DNA from: Bufo bufo
Lineage: Eukaryota > Chordata > Amphibia > Anura > Bufonidae
Assembly (NCBI RefSeq): GCF_905171765.1
Contig: NC_053391.1
Coordinates: forward strand, 155,057,565-155,121,564
Direction of reading: 5' to 3'
Length of the DNA: 64,000 nt
Part shown: positions 1 to 11,359 of the stretch, in pieces
How the letters are laid out: every line of letters begins with the position of its first letter
Numbering within the stretch: the first letter of the stretch is position 1
Made by a program: the position numbers and the translations under genes
The notes under the pieces: model-generated
Told to the model about the DNA's origin: nothing
The model's input: the letters and a program-made list of their open reading frames with translations, nothing else
Database searches by the model: none

Positions 1-371
1 GTTTATAAGATTGGCAGTAGCACCCAGCATCATAGAGATTGTTAATCTCTTAGGTTTTGGATATTTTGTAAGGATACCGTATTTGTAATGTAAAATATAT
101 GTTTAAACATATTTCAACCCGTCAAGTGAGTGTAGAACAGATCCTAATATGGCAGCAACACTATATAATGTGTATTGAGACCTTGAAATTGAGCCTCATG
201 TAAGTACATTATCAATCTACAGTAAGTCCAGTTGACTTGATTTATTCTTTACAGATATTATCGATATAGGTTTTTAGCGTTCTTATTCAGTAAAAGTATT
301 TATAGAGTTTGTACTGTTTGAGAAGGAGCTGACAGTTAATACTACAGAGCAGCATGGTGGTTTATTGACTA
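1..371. other. No gene seen; flank of hAT element 1
   Basis: AT-rich sequence without a credible coding region or a repeat I recognise. It ends at the 8-bp target site GTCCTATC (372-379) of the adjacent hAT element. Confidence 0.5.
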
Positions 372-829
372 GTCCTATCTAGAGATGGCCTTTCATTTCG
401 CCCGCCAGTCGTTTCGTGGCGAACTTTGCTTGTTCGCGGTTCGCCGAACATGCAAACATATGGCGATGTTCGCAAGCGCCATATTCTTTTGCATTGTGCC
501 AAATTTTGACCCATGACACATCCATCAGGTGGGACAGGACAGCCAATTGAGCAATTTCAGCACATGGACACACCCACACCCTATAACAGAACCCGATCAG
601 GCAGCCATTTTACATTCTGTGTTTTGCCAGTGTAGAGAGAGGTTGCTTTGTGGAGCAGGGACAGACTGTTAGGGACACCAAACGCTAGCTAATAGGGCCA
701 CAAAAGTTCTTTTATGGACAGGTATAGTTGTGGTATCGATAGGTGTGATATACTGAGGGGTCTGATATACTTATAATATACTTTCTAACATAGAAAGTAT
801 ATTATAGTGCATTTGTATTGTGCAGCAGT

Positions 830-1480
830 TGTGTGATATACCTGTTGCCCCCAAAAAAACTGATTGAGGGGTGTAATATACATGCTTCAACAAAATACTG
901 ATTGAGGGGTGCGATATACCTGCTTCCACCAAATATTGATTATGGGGTTCTATATACCTGTTTCTTCAAAACACTGATTGAGGGGTGCGATATACCTGCT
1001 TCCACAAAATACTGATTAAGGGGATTGATATACTTGCTTCCACCAAATATTGATTGAGGCCTACGATATACCTGCTTCCACAAAATACTGATTAAGGGGA
1101 TTGATATACTGTACCTGCTTCCACCAAATACTTATGAGTCCTGTGATACACCTGCTTCCACAAAATACTGATTAAGGGGATTGATATACTTGCTTCCACC
1201 AAATATGGATTGAGGCCTACGATATACCTGCTTCCACAAAATACAGATTAAGGGGATTGATATACCTGCTTCCACCAAATACTGATTGAGGCCTGCGATA
1301 CACCTGCTTCCATATAATACTGATTACATAGTAACATAGTAACATAGTATATAAGGCCGAAAAAAGACATTTGTCCATCCAGTTCGGCCAGTTATCCTGC
1401 AACGGGTTTGATATACCTGCTTCCACCAAAACTGATTGAGGCCTGCGATATACCTGCTTCCAAAAATACTTCTCTTCTCT
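830..1480 (+). repeat. Tandem repeats in the 5' region of hAT element 1
   Basis: A phrase containing GATATACCTGCTTCCAC followed by AAATACTGATT recurs about every 39 bp, with alternating variants giving a ~78-bp double unit. Some twelve copies are visible with many substitutions. The block is interrupted near 1326 by a LINE 3' fragment. It sits between the left terminus and the transposase, where other hAT copies in this window also carry tandem arrays. Confidence 0.8.
1326..1398 (-). mobile_element. 3'-end fragment of a CR1-like LINE
   Basis: About 73 bp that, on the minus strand, match the 3' end of the larger LINE copy ending near 35688: the phrase GGCCGAACTGGATGGACAAA, then TCTTTTTTCGGCC, then an octamer-type tail (TATGTTAC)n. 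It interrupts the tandem repeats of hAT element 1, so it is a later, extremely 5'-truncated insertion. Octamer-like tails are characteristic of CR1-type LINEs. Confidence 0.75.
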
Positions 1481-1509
1481 AGGGACTTTGGCACAGGGTC
1501 ATTTTGAAA

Positions 1510-4500
1510 ATGACAGGCAGAGGAAGAGGCAGACCGTTCCGCAGGGGAGATAGGCAGGTGCACCAGGCCAGAGTCTAAGTGGGAAGTTGGAGAGGTGCGT
1601 GCGATTACGTCAAAGGAAGCACCAGAGTTGGTTGAGTGGCTCATTTAGCCTTCCGCTTCTGCACCCTTCTCATCCTCTATATCTGCACCCTTTTCACTCT
1701 ATGCTTTGCGCACTCCAAAGACACCACCACCGCCACCATAGCCCCTCTAATCGAGTTAGAGGAATTATTTTTCCATCCATTCCCAGACCTTACCGATGCG
1801 CAGCCATTCTTGGCATCGGATGAGGAAGAGGAAGTAGCAACAGCTGCCACCCAGCGGTCTGACGACAGTACCCAGATCTGTCCAAGGAGGGTGGTCCCCG
1901 CTGTTGCTGCCTACTCCGAGATCTCTAATGTCAGTGGTGTTGAAGAGGACGATAATGACGTGTCGATGGACGTCACGTGGGTGCCTACAAGAGAGGAAGA
2001 GGAGGGGAGTTCAGAGGGAGAGACGGAGCATCAGAAAGGGAGGAGAAGGAGGAGAAGCATGCAGAACTCGCAGTGCACCGGAGGCAAAAAGCAGACTGCA
2101 AATGTATCTGGAGCGAGCCATCCACCATGCACGGTCACATCTTGCTCTCCCAGGATGCCGACACATGGCTTCGCAGTGTGGGCTTTTTTTTTTACGTGTC
2201 AGCTGCTGACAATAGTGTGGCCACCTGCAGCCTATGCTGTCAACACATAAGTCGTGGTAAGCCCAACACTCACCTAGGTACGACTGCCTTAAGAAGGCAC
2301 CTGGCCTCTCAAGGTGGGAGCAACGCTGTCCGAACCCACAAAGCCACACTCCCGGCGCTCCACTTCCTGCCTCTTCTCCTTCTCCTCTCTCCTCCCATTT
2401 GTACTCCACTCCACCTTCCACCGTGCAGTCGTCGCGTTCATCTGGCAAAAGGCAGGCTTCCGTGGCCCAAATGTTCGAGTGAAAAAAGTTGATGACTCCG
2501 GATAACCCTCTTGCCCAACAGCTGACCGCTGGCTTGTCGGAACTGCTAGCTCGCCAACTACTGCCATATAAACTGATGGACTCGGAGGCCTTTAGAAAAT
2601 GTGTGGCCAATGGCACACCGCAATGGAAGGTCCCCGGAAGGAAATATTTCTTCCAGAAGGGCATCCCAGAGCTTTATGGCCATGTTCAGCGACAAGTGAA
2701 TATATCTCTGGCACACAGTGTCGGTGCCAAAATACATCTAACCACAGACACGTGGTCTATCAAACACGGGAAGGGAAGGTACATAACTTTAACTGCCCAC
2801 TGGGTAAACCTTCTGACGAACGTCAAGCATGTAACCCGTGGCACCCGTGTGGATTTGGTGTTACCGCCACGGATTGCATGCAGGCCTGCCTCTTCTTCTC
2901 CTCCTCCTACTCCATCCTCCGTCTCCTCCTCTGCTGACTTCTCCTTTTCCACTGCTACCGCCTCTTCCGCTTCGCGCTCCCCAGAGCCCAATCCATGTGC
3001 CAGGTGAGACGTTGCCATGCTGTGCTGCGGCTGTTGTCCCTGAAAGCCAAGAGCTACAGTACACTGGTCCTGCACTCCTTTCAGCTTTGCGGTCACAGGC
3101 CAATCAGTGGCTAACCCCACTCAATTTGACAGTTGGTAAAGTAGTGTGCGACAACTGTGCCAATCTGCTGAGCGCGCTAAAACAGGGCAAAATGACACAC
3201 ATGCCATTCATGGCACAAGCCCTGAACTTAGTCGTGCAGCGATTCATTGCCAAATACCCCAGGGTCCAGGACATCTTGCGGCAGGCCAGGAAAATCTCTG
3301 GCCATTTTAGAAGATCTTATACGACCATGGCTCGCCTTGATTATGTTCAGTGGTGACACCACCTGCCTGTCAGACATCTGATTTGTGACAGCCCAACGCC
3401 CGACGCGCTGGAACTCCACTGTGTATATGCTTGATAGGCTGCACCAGCAGCAATGTGCCGTTAACGACTACCTGTATGAACTCTGCGGCAGGACAGCTTC
3501 TGGGGAGCTTGGTTTATTTTCACTGCGCCAGTGGCTGCACGACGCATGCAGACTTTTGCAGCCATTTGATGAGATCACCAAACTAGTCAGTCGCAGCCAG
3601 GGCGCCATCAGTGACATTGTACCTTACGCCTTCTTTCTGGAGCATGCATTGCGTTGTGTCATTGATCAAGCTGTCAAGGAGCAGGAGCTGGAAGATGAGT
3701 AATTCACAATGCTGAATGAATTCCCAGAGGGGGCTACTCCATCTGAGACAAGTCAGCAGGAGTGTGAAGAGGAGTCAGAGGAGGATGGTGTTGTCTGTGG
3801 CTGGGGGGAGGAGACTAGTGACGACATTCTCCTAAGCGATGAGCAGGAGCAAGGGTGCTCCACAGCTTCCAATTTAGTGCAAATGGGGGCCTTAATGCTC
3901 CAGTGTTTGAAAAGGGACCCCCCTATAAAAAGCATAAAGGGCAAGGACCAGTACTGGTTGACAACGCACTTAGACCCCCGATACAAACAAAAAATGGCAG
4001 ACATGTTACTTACCAGCATCACAGAGGGCTGCAGAATGCAGCATTTCCAGTCCTTGCTGCGAGAGATGCTGCATTCTGCTGTTGCGGGCGCTGACAGAGG
4101 TATTTTCACCCACAGCGAAACAGGTGCGGGTACCAATCCTACCGTGCCTGAAAGAAGAGGGCGGTTTGAAGATGTGTTGGTCACTTCGGATATGAGATCA
4201 TTCTTTCAGCCAGCGCATCGAGAGCCGCCCTCCAGATCCAGCCTCAGGGAACACCTAGACCGACAGGTTACCGACATCGGGTTAACGGCCAATGTGGATG
4301 CTCTGAGAAGCGAGGAACCCCTGGACAACTGGGTGTGCAGGCTTGAGTGGTGGCCAGAGCTGGCACAATTTGCCATGGAACTCTTGTCTTGCCCCTCGTC
4401 GAGTGTCCTGTCCGAAAGGACGTTCAGCGCAGCAAGGGGATTGTGACCGATAAGTGCAGTTCCCTAGCTCACGACAGTGTGGAATACCTCACATTTCTAA

Positions 4501-4676
4501 AAATGAATGAGGCCTGGATCTCAAAGGAATTCAACACCTGTGACTACCATGTAAAATTGAATTTCCTCATGCCAGCCTACAAATATCCGCCACCACTCAG
4601 AACAAAGAATGGTCCTTGTCTTACTGTATGTATATACAGCGGCATAAAAGGCCTTTTCTGTCAGGTGAATGCCTAA
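1510..4676 (+). pseudogene. hAT transposase pseudogene (BED zinc finger, hAT dimerisation region)
   Basis: Remnant of a transposase that would act in the nucleus on the element's own ends. A possible original start is the ATG at 1510 (reading MTGRGRGRP), in frame with the acidic region at 1636-2050 (FFHPFPDLTD). A BED-type finger is visible near 2217-2310 (CSLC, later RRHL). Further on come TTDTW and GRYITLTAHWVN (about 2735-2810), LDPRYK (about 3970) and the C-terminal region WPEL, SSVLSERTFSAA (about 4350-4430), continuing in another frame to LTFLKMNEAWI (about 4490-4520). The parts lie in all three frames with internal stops, so several indels and nonsense changes have accumulated. It is related to the transposases at 29219-32623 and 44388-46688. 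I am sure of the superfamily; exact exon or frame boundaries are uncertain. Confidence 0.85.
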
Positions 4677-4935
4677 TTTTTGGGGCCTCTACTCCAGTGG
4701 CCTACAGTAAATTTTTTATCCAGTGACCGCCTAATGTACCTCCAGACACATAATCACTAGTTCTTTTCTGTCAGGTGAATGCCTAATTTTTGGGGCCTGT
4801 ACTGGCCTACAGTAAAATTGTTATCCACTGACCGTCTAATATACATCCAGCCACATAATCACTTGTTCTTTTCTGTTAGGTGAATGCCTCATTTTTGGAG
4901 CCTGTACTCCACTTGCCTACAGTAAAATTGTTATT
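4638..4935 (+). repeat. Three ~110-bp repeat units in the 3' region of hAT element 1
   Basis: Units with TTCTTTTCTGTCAGGTGAAT, TTTTTGGGGCCT and CAGTAAA recur at about 4638, 4762 and 4868. A further partial unit follows the MITE at 5240-5300. The reverse complement of this unit is the monomer of the large array at 39052-43440, so the two elements share a 3' repeat that expanded only in the second. Confidence 0.75.
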
Positions 4936-4939
4936 CAGT

Positions 4940-5235
4940 GACTTCGCGAATTTGAGATTATATTCTTAATTGCAAAAATGCGCGCAAAATACATGGGGTA
5001 GGCAACTTTTCTATTGGATGCTAGGGATGTTGCTAAGCTGTGACAAAGTCTTCTCATTGGCCCACAAGCTAGAAGAAGGGGGATCACCTGATGTGTACTG
5101 TGTTAAAAAACAAAACAAAAAAAAGAATATTCGTCATTACGAATATAGAGCACTATATTCTAAATATTCTCAAATTTTCAAAGTGCCGATATTCGCAATA
5201 TAAATTCACTTTTTGAATATTGGCGCTCAACACTA
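4940..5235. mobile_element. Non-autonomous hAT MITE inserted in a 110-bp unit
   Basis: The right end GCGCTCAACACTA is a hAT-type terminus. The body carries AATATTCG/CGAATAT words, ACTATATTCT and a stretch about lysine-rich-looking (A)n, and is similar on the opposite strand to the MITE at 52490-52866, including TTGGCCCACAAGCTAGAAG. The left end is degraded (CAGTGACTTCGCG), so its first base is approximate and no clean TSD is visible. Confidence 0.6.
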
Positions 5236-5621
5236 ATAATCACTGGTTCTTTTCTGTGAATGCATAATTTTTGGGGCCTGTACTACTGTGGCCAAAAATT
5301 AAATATTTCTTGGCTCCAGCAGGGCAAATTTTTTAGAGTTTCCCTTTAAGACACATAAAAATGGCCCCTGATTAAAATACATATTTTTGGGGAAATTTTT
5401 GCCATTGATCCCCCTCTGGTATGTCACTGTCCATGTTGTGGGACTATTTGTGCAATTCTAGTAAGTATTTGGTGGCTGCAAATATGACCTGAAGGTTTTT
5501 CAAGTTCGCTTGCCATTAAAGTGAATGGGGCCAGCCACAAACTTACGGTTTGCGAACATTTGATCGCGAACGCGCGTTCGCAAAACCTCCCAGCCGATGT
5601 TCGTCCACCACTAGTCCTATC

Positions 5622-6920
5622 ATGCTGCATAGGGGTCCTGAGTTTGATTCCAGTCTAGGGAAACATTCCCTCTCACAATTTAACTAATTTCAATTTTCTG
5701 AAACTTGATATCAGCCTACACCAGATTTATCTTTAGGGCACTGGGGCCTCTTGATGAATCTGCTGCAAACTCCACATGGGAGAAATACTGACGCAATGAT
5801 CACACGATGCATTAGCAATTCTAAATCTTCCCTGCTGTTAAGAAACTTTTCTGTATCCTTTTTGTTTTTTGGGAACCATTATCTTTAAATGAGTGGTAAA
5901 TTATACATTCCCAGCCTTATGTTCTCCACAATAGTTTATGTATTAATTCATTGTTTGAGGCTAAAATGAATACAACACGCACACATCATCTCAAGGTGTC
6001 AGTGCAGCTTTGAAATATTATTAATTCAATTGAGCTTTGTTCTCTGATGCATAAAATAGAGAAAGATTGTGATTGATTTAATGTTAATCACAAGCTAAAC
6101 TTTTCCTGACCACTGTTGCACACGGAGTATTAATATCATGTAGAAAGCCCATAAAATTTGAAGCTGCATTTTAAAAGAACAATGACATAAAAACTTCATC
6201 ATTACAGCATGCCTTGATAGATACCTTTGCAATAATGACCTTGGCAATATTACCGATCACTGTGCTCATTATGCTAATATCACATACAGGAACCAATGAC
6301 ATTGAGGTTTATTGCAGAAATGATGTACTGTGCATTGTCTATCATTGACTCTTTTTTAAATGTAGCATTTACAATTCATTGGCACTGACTTTAATGGTAA
6401 GGTGGAGTCCTTGTGTTGTAATCAAATAAAAGGCATCCCTTGACCCAAGACTGAACTGCTATTATTTGCTCATGAAGGCTGTTAGTATAAACTATAGAAT
6501 CAATCTGGAGGCTGTAGGTATAAACTATCTGTTTGTGACACATAGATTCAGAACAGAAAAGAAAAATCATAATCCATAACTGTATTTATTTATTAAAACT
6601 TCCAAATGCTAGGAGGATTATCAAGGCTAGCACCTATGTAAAAAAAAAATGTAATCTAATAAAACACTAGTTCCTACCCCATTCCTTGCCTGTGTTACAC
6701 ATACGATGTGTTACTTGAATAGATTGAGGCAACTCCGAAGGGTATTATTTAAGTTGGTAACCCGGTTCAGCATCCTTTAAACTCTTTACCTGGACTTGGA
6801 CTGCATTGCAGGGGACCACCATTCCCGAAACTTCTAGAGAAGTATCTGTGTGACTGACACCTGACCGACGGGGGTCAAGAAACACAGGTGAGAAGCAGAT
6901 CAGGCAAAACCATAGTCAGG
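5622..6920. other. No gene seen; apparently unique non-coding DNA
   Basis: About 1.3 kb of AT-rich sequence without long open frames, transposon termini or tandem structure that I can recognise. It is one of the few stretches here that does not look repeat-derived, so it could be original host intergenic DNA. Confidence 0.4.
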
Positions 6921-6924
6921 GACA

Positions 6925-7440
6925 GTGATGAGCGGCAGGGGCAATATTAAAATTTGTGATAAGTAGTATAGCGGGACATGTCTCGTCAAACTCAAAGTGA
7001 CCGGTGCCCCGCCCCTTTTTCACACCATAACCCCTCCCAGGAACACCCTAACTCCACCCATTTCTCTCGCCTTGCCGCCCCAAACCACGCCTAAATGCCT
7101 CCCACTTTGATATGATTTTCATATGATTTTATATGGTTTAATATAAATTTTATATCAAATGATAAGCTTTTTATATCACTTTATAAGTCCTTATCAAATG
7201 ATAAGCTTTTATTAACACTTTATATCCCATTTATAACATTTCGATACAGTTTTTTATACCACTTTTATGTCATTTTGTGATTTGATATCACTTTGATATC
7301 ATTTTGATATGCCTTTTATAACATTTTGATAGTTTTATACCGCTTTTATGTCATTTTGTGATTTGATATCACTTTAAAATCATTTTGATATGCCTTTTAT
7401 ATATTGGCATGCCCGGACATGTCCAAAATACGTATAGTAC
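6925..7440. repeat. MITE fragment, GC-rich stretch and AT-rich direct repeats next to the Polinton
   Basis: At 6925-6955 the phrase GTGATGAGCGGCAGGGGCAA matches the left end of the hAT MITE at 10411 but is not followed by the rest. From about 6962 a GC-rich stretch (GCGGGACATGTC) leads into AT-rich repeats. A ~75-bp unit containing TTTTATGTCATTTTGTGATT occurs at about 7255 and 7325. Polinton termini start with AG and can carry subterminal repeats, so 6962 (AGTAGTATAGCGGG) and 7433 (AGTACACGGCC) are candidate element ends, but no matching inverted terminus is in view. Confidence 0.4.
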
Positions 7441-7559
7441 ACGGCCGGGCTTCTTTTAATTATAATAGTAACGATAAAAAATCAAGGATGACAAAATTTA
7501 AATCATTTTTAAAAGTTTTATTATTTTTTTCTTTATTTACAACACGTCAACTTACATTT

Positions 7560-8078
7560 TTAACAACCACTTAGGGACAGAAGAGTTTTTGTGTAACTAC
7601 AACAGCGTATACATAATTGTTTCATGCGCTTCGCTACAAATGAGCGCACAACACGATAATTTTTTCTAAAATCACTCGGAAACATTTTTAATGCACTTTC
7701 CAAAGGTATTCCTTTAGCTATACAATGTAAGATATAGATGCAGTAATGGCCGCAGACCGAACTTGCGACGTCCTGGATTTGTCTGTTTTGATACCTTATA
7801 GTCTTAGAATTTTTGTATAAAAATTTTATAAATTCAGCAGGAAATAACTCACTCGACGGTGATGATCCATAACTATCAAAACATATAGATACGTCGTCAG
7901 GCTGTAATATAATTAAAATCCAGTGTCGTCCCCACTTATACGAATTGTCCGTATTTACAATATAGGCCGCCAGGCAGTCGATTATTTTTATTTTAGGTAA
8001 TAAATCGCATGGAAATACACCTTTAAATATGCGACGGGCGTGAAAGTCGGTTTTAATAACACGTGTAATTTCATAATT
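7560..8078 (-). pseudogene. Polinton adenain-like cysteine protease (PRO)
   Basis: Reading the minus strand from 8078 gives an uninterrupted frame of about 172 codons to a TAA at 7560-7562. Motifs in order match the C5/Ulp1-like fold: a histidine in WGRHWILI (about residues 51-58), an acidic residue in CFDSYG (about 69-74), and a catalytic-type cysteine in VCGHYCIY (about 110-117). In Polintons and adenoviruses this enzyme matures virion proteins. It lies directly after the major capsid gene, whose stop is at 8087-8089. No ATG is present between the upstream in-frame stop and the first conserved residues, so the start codon seems lost. Apart from that the frame is open and the triad residues appear present, which makes it one of the best-preserved genes of the element. 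It could alternatively begin within the end of the capsid gene. Confidence 0.85.
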
Positions 8079-8483
8079 ATTTATTTTTATTTAAAATCAT
8101 ATAAAACTTCCCTTCTATTATTTATTTCAATAATGTTTTCATGAACTGAATACACAATAATGTTAATAGTGTTTACAACCGAAATTACCGCTTGGTTCTT
8201 GATCCGGCGATAAATCAAAAGCGAACAATGTGTAGAGATGTCGCGAACATAAAATTTTCCGTTCGCAAACGGCGAACGCGAATTTCCGCAAATGTTCGCG
8301 AACGGGCGAACCGCCATAGACTTCAATAGGCAGGCGAATTTTAATACCCACAGGGACTCTTTCTGGCCACAATATTGATGGAAAAGTTGTTTCAAGGGGA
8401 CTAACACCTGGACTGTGGCATGCCGGAGGGGGATCCATGGCAAAACTCCCATGGAAAATTACGTAGTTGACGCAGAGTGTGGT

Positions 8484-8656
8484 AAGTTGAATTCGCAATG
8501 TGATTAATATAACCTGCATTAATCGCATTGCGAATTCAACTTAGAGCTAAGTTCCTAATGGTTGTATTGCTAGAATTGACGAATATAATGAATATAGCAC
8601 TATATTCTCAATCTTCGTTATATTCTAGCAATACAACCATTAGGAACCCAGCTCTA
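8484..8656. repeat. Back-to-back palindromes, left block
   Basis: Two hairpins follow each other: 8484-8542 with arms AAGTTGAATTCGCAATG and its complement, and 8544-8654 with arms around CCTAATGGTTGTATTGCTAG. A near copy lies at 9486-9680 on the other side of the MITE, so the MITE split or separates a duplicated palindrome block within the non-autonomous hAT. Confidence 0.8.
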
Positions 8657-8693
8657 AGTTGAATTCGCAATGCGATTAATATAACCTGTATTA

Positions 8694-9477
8694 GGCTGAG
8701 TTCACACGAGCATGTCCGGATAAGGTCCGGATGCGTTGCGGCAAACCCGCGCGAGTAGGTACCCAATTGCAGTCAGTTTTGACTGGATTGCGTTCCGTTG
8801 TTCAGTTTTTATCACGCGCGTGCAATGCGTTTTGCACGCGAGTGATAAGAAACTGACTGTGGTACCCAGACACAAACTTCTTCACAGAAGTTCAGGTTTG
8901 GGTTCGGTGTTGTGTAGATGTTATTATTTTCCCTTATAACATGGTTATATGGGAAAATAATAGCACTCTTTAATACAGAATGCTTAGTAGGTGGTCAATT
9001 GAGGGTTAAAAAATAATTAACTCACCTTCTCCTCTTGATCGCGTAGCTGCCGGCAGCTACGCGATCAAGAGGAGAAGGTGAGTTAATTATTTTTTAACCC
9101 TCAATTGACCACCTACTAAGAATTCTGTATTAAAGAATGCTATTATTTTCCCTTATAACCATGTTATAAGGGAAAATAATACAGTGAATAGACTGTCACC
9201 TAGCAACCGTGCGTGAAAATCGCACCGCATCCGCACTTGATTGTGGATGTTTGCGATTTTCACTCAGCCCCATTCACTTCTATGGGGCCTGCTTGCGTGA
9301 AAAACGCACAATATAGAGCATGCTGCGATTTTCACGCAACGCATAAGTGATGCGTGAAAATCACCGCTCATGTGCACAGCCCCATAGAAGTGAATGGGTC
9401 CGGATTCAGTGCGGGTGCAATGCGTTCACCTCACGCATTGCACCCGGGCAGGAAATCTCGGCCGTGTCAACTCAGCC
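8694..9477. mobile_element. Harbinger-like MITE (TTA target site)
   Basis: Inverted termini GGCTGAGTTCACACG (left) and GGCTGAGTTGACACG (complement of right) are flanked by TTA at 8691-8693 and 9478-9480, matching the 3-bp TWA duplication of PIF/Harbinger elements. There is no coding potential. It contains the long palindrome 8920-9182 and phrases such as AAGTGAATGGG/CCCATTCACTT. Confidence 0.8.
8920..9182. repeat. 263-bp near-perfect palindrome (fold-back MITE)
   Basis: Arms of ~131 bp with almost no spacer are centred between 9051 and 9052 (GCTGCC/GGCAGC). The outer ends read ATTATTTTCCCTTATAAC and its complement. Only a few mismatches are visible, so the unit is either young or kept by gene conversion. 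It lies inside the Harbinger-like MITE, the fourth nesting level from the Polinton. Confidence 0.9.
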
Positions 9478-10410
9478 TTAATCGCATTGCTATTACAACT
9501 TAGATCTGAGTTCCTAATGGTTGTATTGCTAGAATTGACAAATATAATGAATATAGCACTATATTCTCAATCTTCGTTATATCCTAGCAATACAACCATT
9601 AGGAACCCAGCTCTAAGTTGAATTCGCAATGCGATTAATATAACCTGTATTAATCGCATTGCGATTACAACTTAGTCAAATTTGTGACACTACAGCTTCA
9701 GAATGAATCTAAGATGGATGCTGTCCTTGCTTTTTGATAGGAGGTGGGAGGGTCTGGGAGGGAGGGTATGCTGATTGGCTAAAATGTGTCTGCTGACTGT
9801 GAGGTACAGGGTCAAAGTTTGCTCAATGATGATGTATAGGGGGCGGACTGAACATCGCATATGTTCGCCCGCCGCGGCGAACAAGCTATGTTCGCCGGGA
9901 ACTGTTCGCCGGCGAATAGTTCGGGACATCACTAACAATGTGTGCCGTTCAGCGTTGTCAGCCTTATGCTTTCCCGAAATATGCACGAGCAACATATATT
10001 CTCGAACCACTGATTCGCCTTGGAAATTAGGTTGAAACAGTTTTGCGGGTATCTGTTGCCGCATAATTCACATTATAGTGATTGAAGCACAAAGGATTTC
10101 TTTGGTAATGACCTAAAAATGACTTGTTGTCCACAAACGTTAGTATTACTGTTCTCGGTATGTTCCCCAGAAAAAGATTCTCGTGGTTAGATATGCGAGT
10201 ACCGGCGGGTATACTATACACTTTAAGCGACGCACGATCGACCGAATACTTTGCATTAGCAGTTAACAGAGCGTGACTGTGCCCGATTCTCTTTTAATTT
10301 ATTAGGGCCTCTATATACGCTCTATACGTATAAAGGTTGTCGCTTCTTGAAATCAATGTGTCGCCGAACGTTATGTCCAATTGGTTAGAGAGGCTTGCGA
10401 TTATCGGGAC

Positions 10411-10672
10411 TAGTGATGAGCGGCAGGGGCAATATTCGAATTCGCGATATTTTGCGAATATTCGCCATATATTCGAGAATTTGCGAATTCATGATCTCCA
10501 GGCATTATTTTCTTGATTGCGAAAATTCGCAAAAAATTCGTCTAAAATAATCGCATAAACTGGTATTTAAAAAAAAAATCAAATATTTGCGATTACGAAT
10601 ATATTTTGCGATATTCTAAGTGCCGATATTCGCGATTAAAATTCGCAATTTGAATATTCGTGATCAACACTA
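10411..10672. mobile_element. 262-bp hAT MITE in the Polinton capsid gene
   Basis: A perfect 8-bp TSD ATCGGGAC lies at 10403-10410 and 10673-10680. The left end is TAGTGATGAGCGG and the complement of the right end is TAGTGTTGATCACG. The interior is made of AATATTCGC/GCGAATATT words. Its excision point lies in the N-terminal third of the capsid gene. Relatives are at 4940-5235 and 52490-52866. Confidence 0.92.
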
Positions 10673-10914
10673 ATCGGGACTAACGATTCTGCAAACGACG
10701 TGCAAAACAGAGTGTTATTTAGGTCGTAATAATATTCACCGCTGCCCGAGATGAAGAATTCCAAAGGCGCGTTGTCGGCAATTGCGGCAATCGGCTGCAC
10801 CTCTACATAAAGCGATTTTTCAATACTTGTTTGCATAGGCGGTATTTGAAAGATATCCAGCTCTGATTTGGCGTACTCGGCTGACGCTTTATGTGCAAAA
10901 GCCATAGCTTTTGA

Positions 10915-11358
10915 TTAGAAGATGTCACCCGGTGAACGACTTCTTGTTTTCTGGTGACGACGTCTCATAGGTGGCGATACTTTATTCTTAAAATGTGGCA
11001 GGACTATGGCGTCGCGGAAGCACTTTCTTTTCAGTGTTTTTTTTTGCGAATTTGCACAACGCCGGTACCTTCTTGCGTTTGCGCAGGCCTTTTTATTCGA
11101 TCCATAAAGGCAGTCAATGCCGTAGCGACAATATCTTTAGCTATATTCCTAGCGGCCATTTTTACGTGCGGTTTTACAAGTTCTACGCCTTTTCTGAATA
11201 GGGGAACGACTCGTCGGAACAAACCACGAAATAAACCCGTGAGACCAGAACCGTACATGAATTTGTCGTTGTGAAACCCTTCCAAACAATGAACGGCTTG
11301 CGTTATGTAAATAATGTGTATATGCCTCCGGGTCGCCGTACACTCTCTGAGACAACAT
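10915..11358 (-). pseudogene. Polinton pVI-like small basic virion protein
   Basis: The start is the ATG at 11358 (MLSQRVYGDPEAY), immediately after the minor capsid stop at 11360. The frame then shifts to MYGSGLTGLFRGLFRRVVPL (about 11255-11196) with an amphipathic, glycine-rich and basic character, and shifts again in the T-rich run at 11035-11046 to a basic tail ending RSRSPGDIF with stop at 10915-10917. Polintons encode a short protein in this position compared with the adenovirus pVI membrane-lytic/maturation protein; that functional link is inference. About 148 codons overall with two frameshifts. The major capsid ATG follows 10 bp downstream. Confidence 0.7.
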
Positions 11359-11359
11359 T

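Larger units (their letters stand above)
380..5613 (+). mobile_element. hAT DNA transposon 1, complete with target-site duplication
   Basis: The element is bounded by a perfect 8-bp direct repeat GTCCTATC at 372-379 and 5614-5621, the TSD length of the hAT superfamily. The termini are imperfect inverted repeats: TAGAGATGG at the left and the complement of the right end, TAGTGGTGG. Subterminal DNA is rich in GTTCGC/GCGAAC words. Inside, in order, are a tandem-repeat block, a plus-strand BED-hAT transposase pseudogene, a few ~110-bp repeat units and a small hAT MITE. At 5234 bp it has typical autonomous size, but the transposase is broken, so it is not self-mobile now. The superfamily and boundaries are secure; the named family is not assigned. 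Confidence 0.9.
8233..9934. mobile_element. 1.7-kb non-autonomous hAT element inside the Polinton capsid gene
   Basis: A perfect 8-bp TSD ACAATGTG lies at 8225-8232 and 9935-9942. The termini are TAGAGATGTC and the complement of the right end, TAGTGATGTC. Both subterminal zones are full of GTTCGC/GCGAAC words like hAT element 1. There is no transposase. The interior is a nest of palindromes plus a Harbinger-like MITE. Removing the element brings together two parts of the capsid gene. Confidence 0.92.
8087..10905 (-). pseudogene. Polinton major capsid protein (double jelly-roll type), interrupted and deleted
   Basis: The start is ATG at 10905 (MAFAHKASAEYAKSELDIF), leading to SGSGEYYYDLNNTLF before the MITE at 10411-10672. 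The gene resumes below 10402 with YTYRAYIEAL, then YSIPAGTRISNHENLFLG and PLCFNHYNVNY, and is interrupted again by the hAT at 8233-9934. The C-terminus lies at 8224-8087 (IIVYSVHENIIEINNRR, ending YDFK). The family is the Polinton capsid protein previously catalogued as F54H12.2-like. The coding remnant adds up to only about 275 codons, far shorter than the usual 500-600, and a stop follows EALIN, so internal deletions are present as well as the two insertions. It would form the hexameric capsomers of a Polinton particle. The family is assigned with confidence; function is lost. Confidence 0.85.

Noticed and set aside
8736..8939. Short frames within the non-autonomous hAT and Harbinger-like MITE
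   Set aside because: They lie in inverted-repeat DNA and have no recognisable domain.
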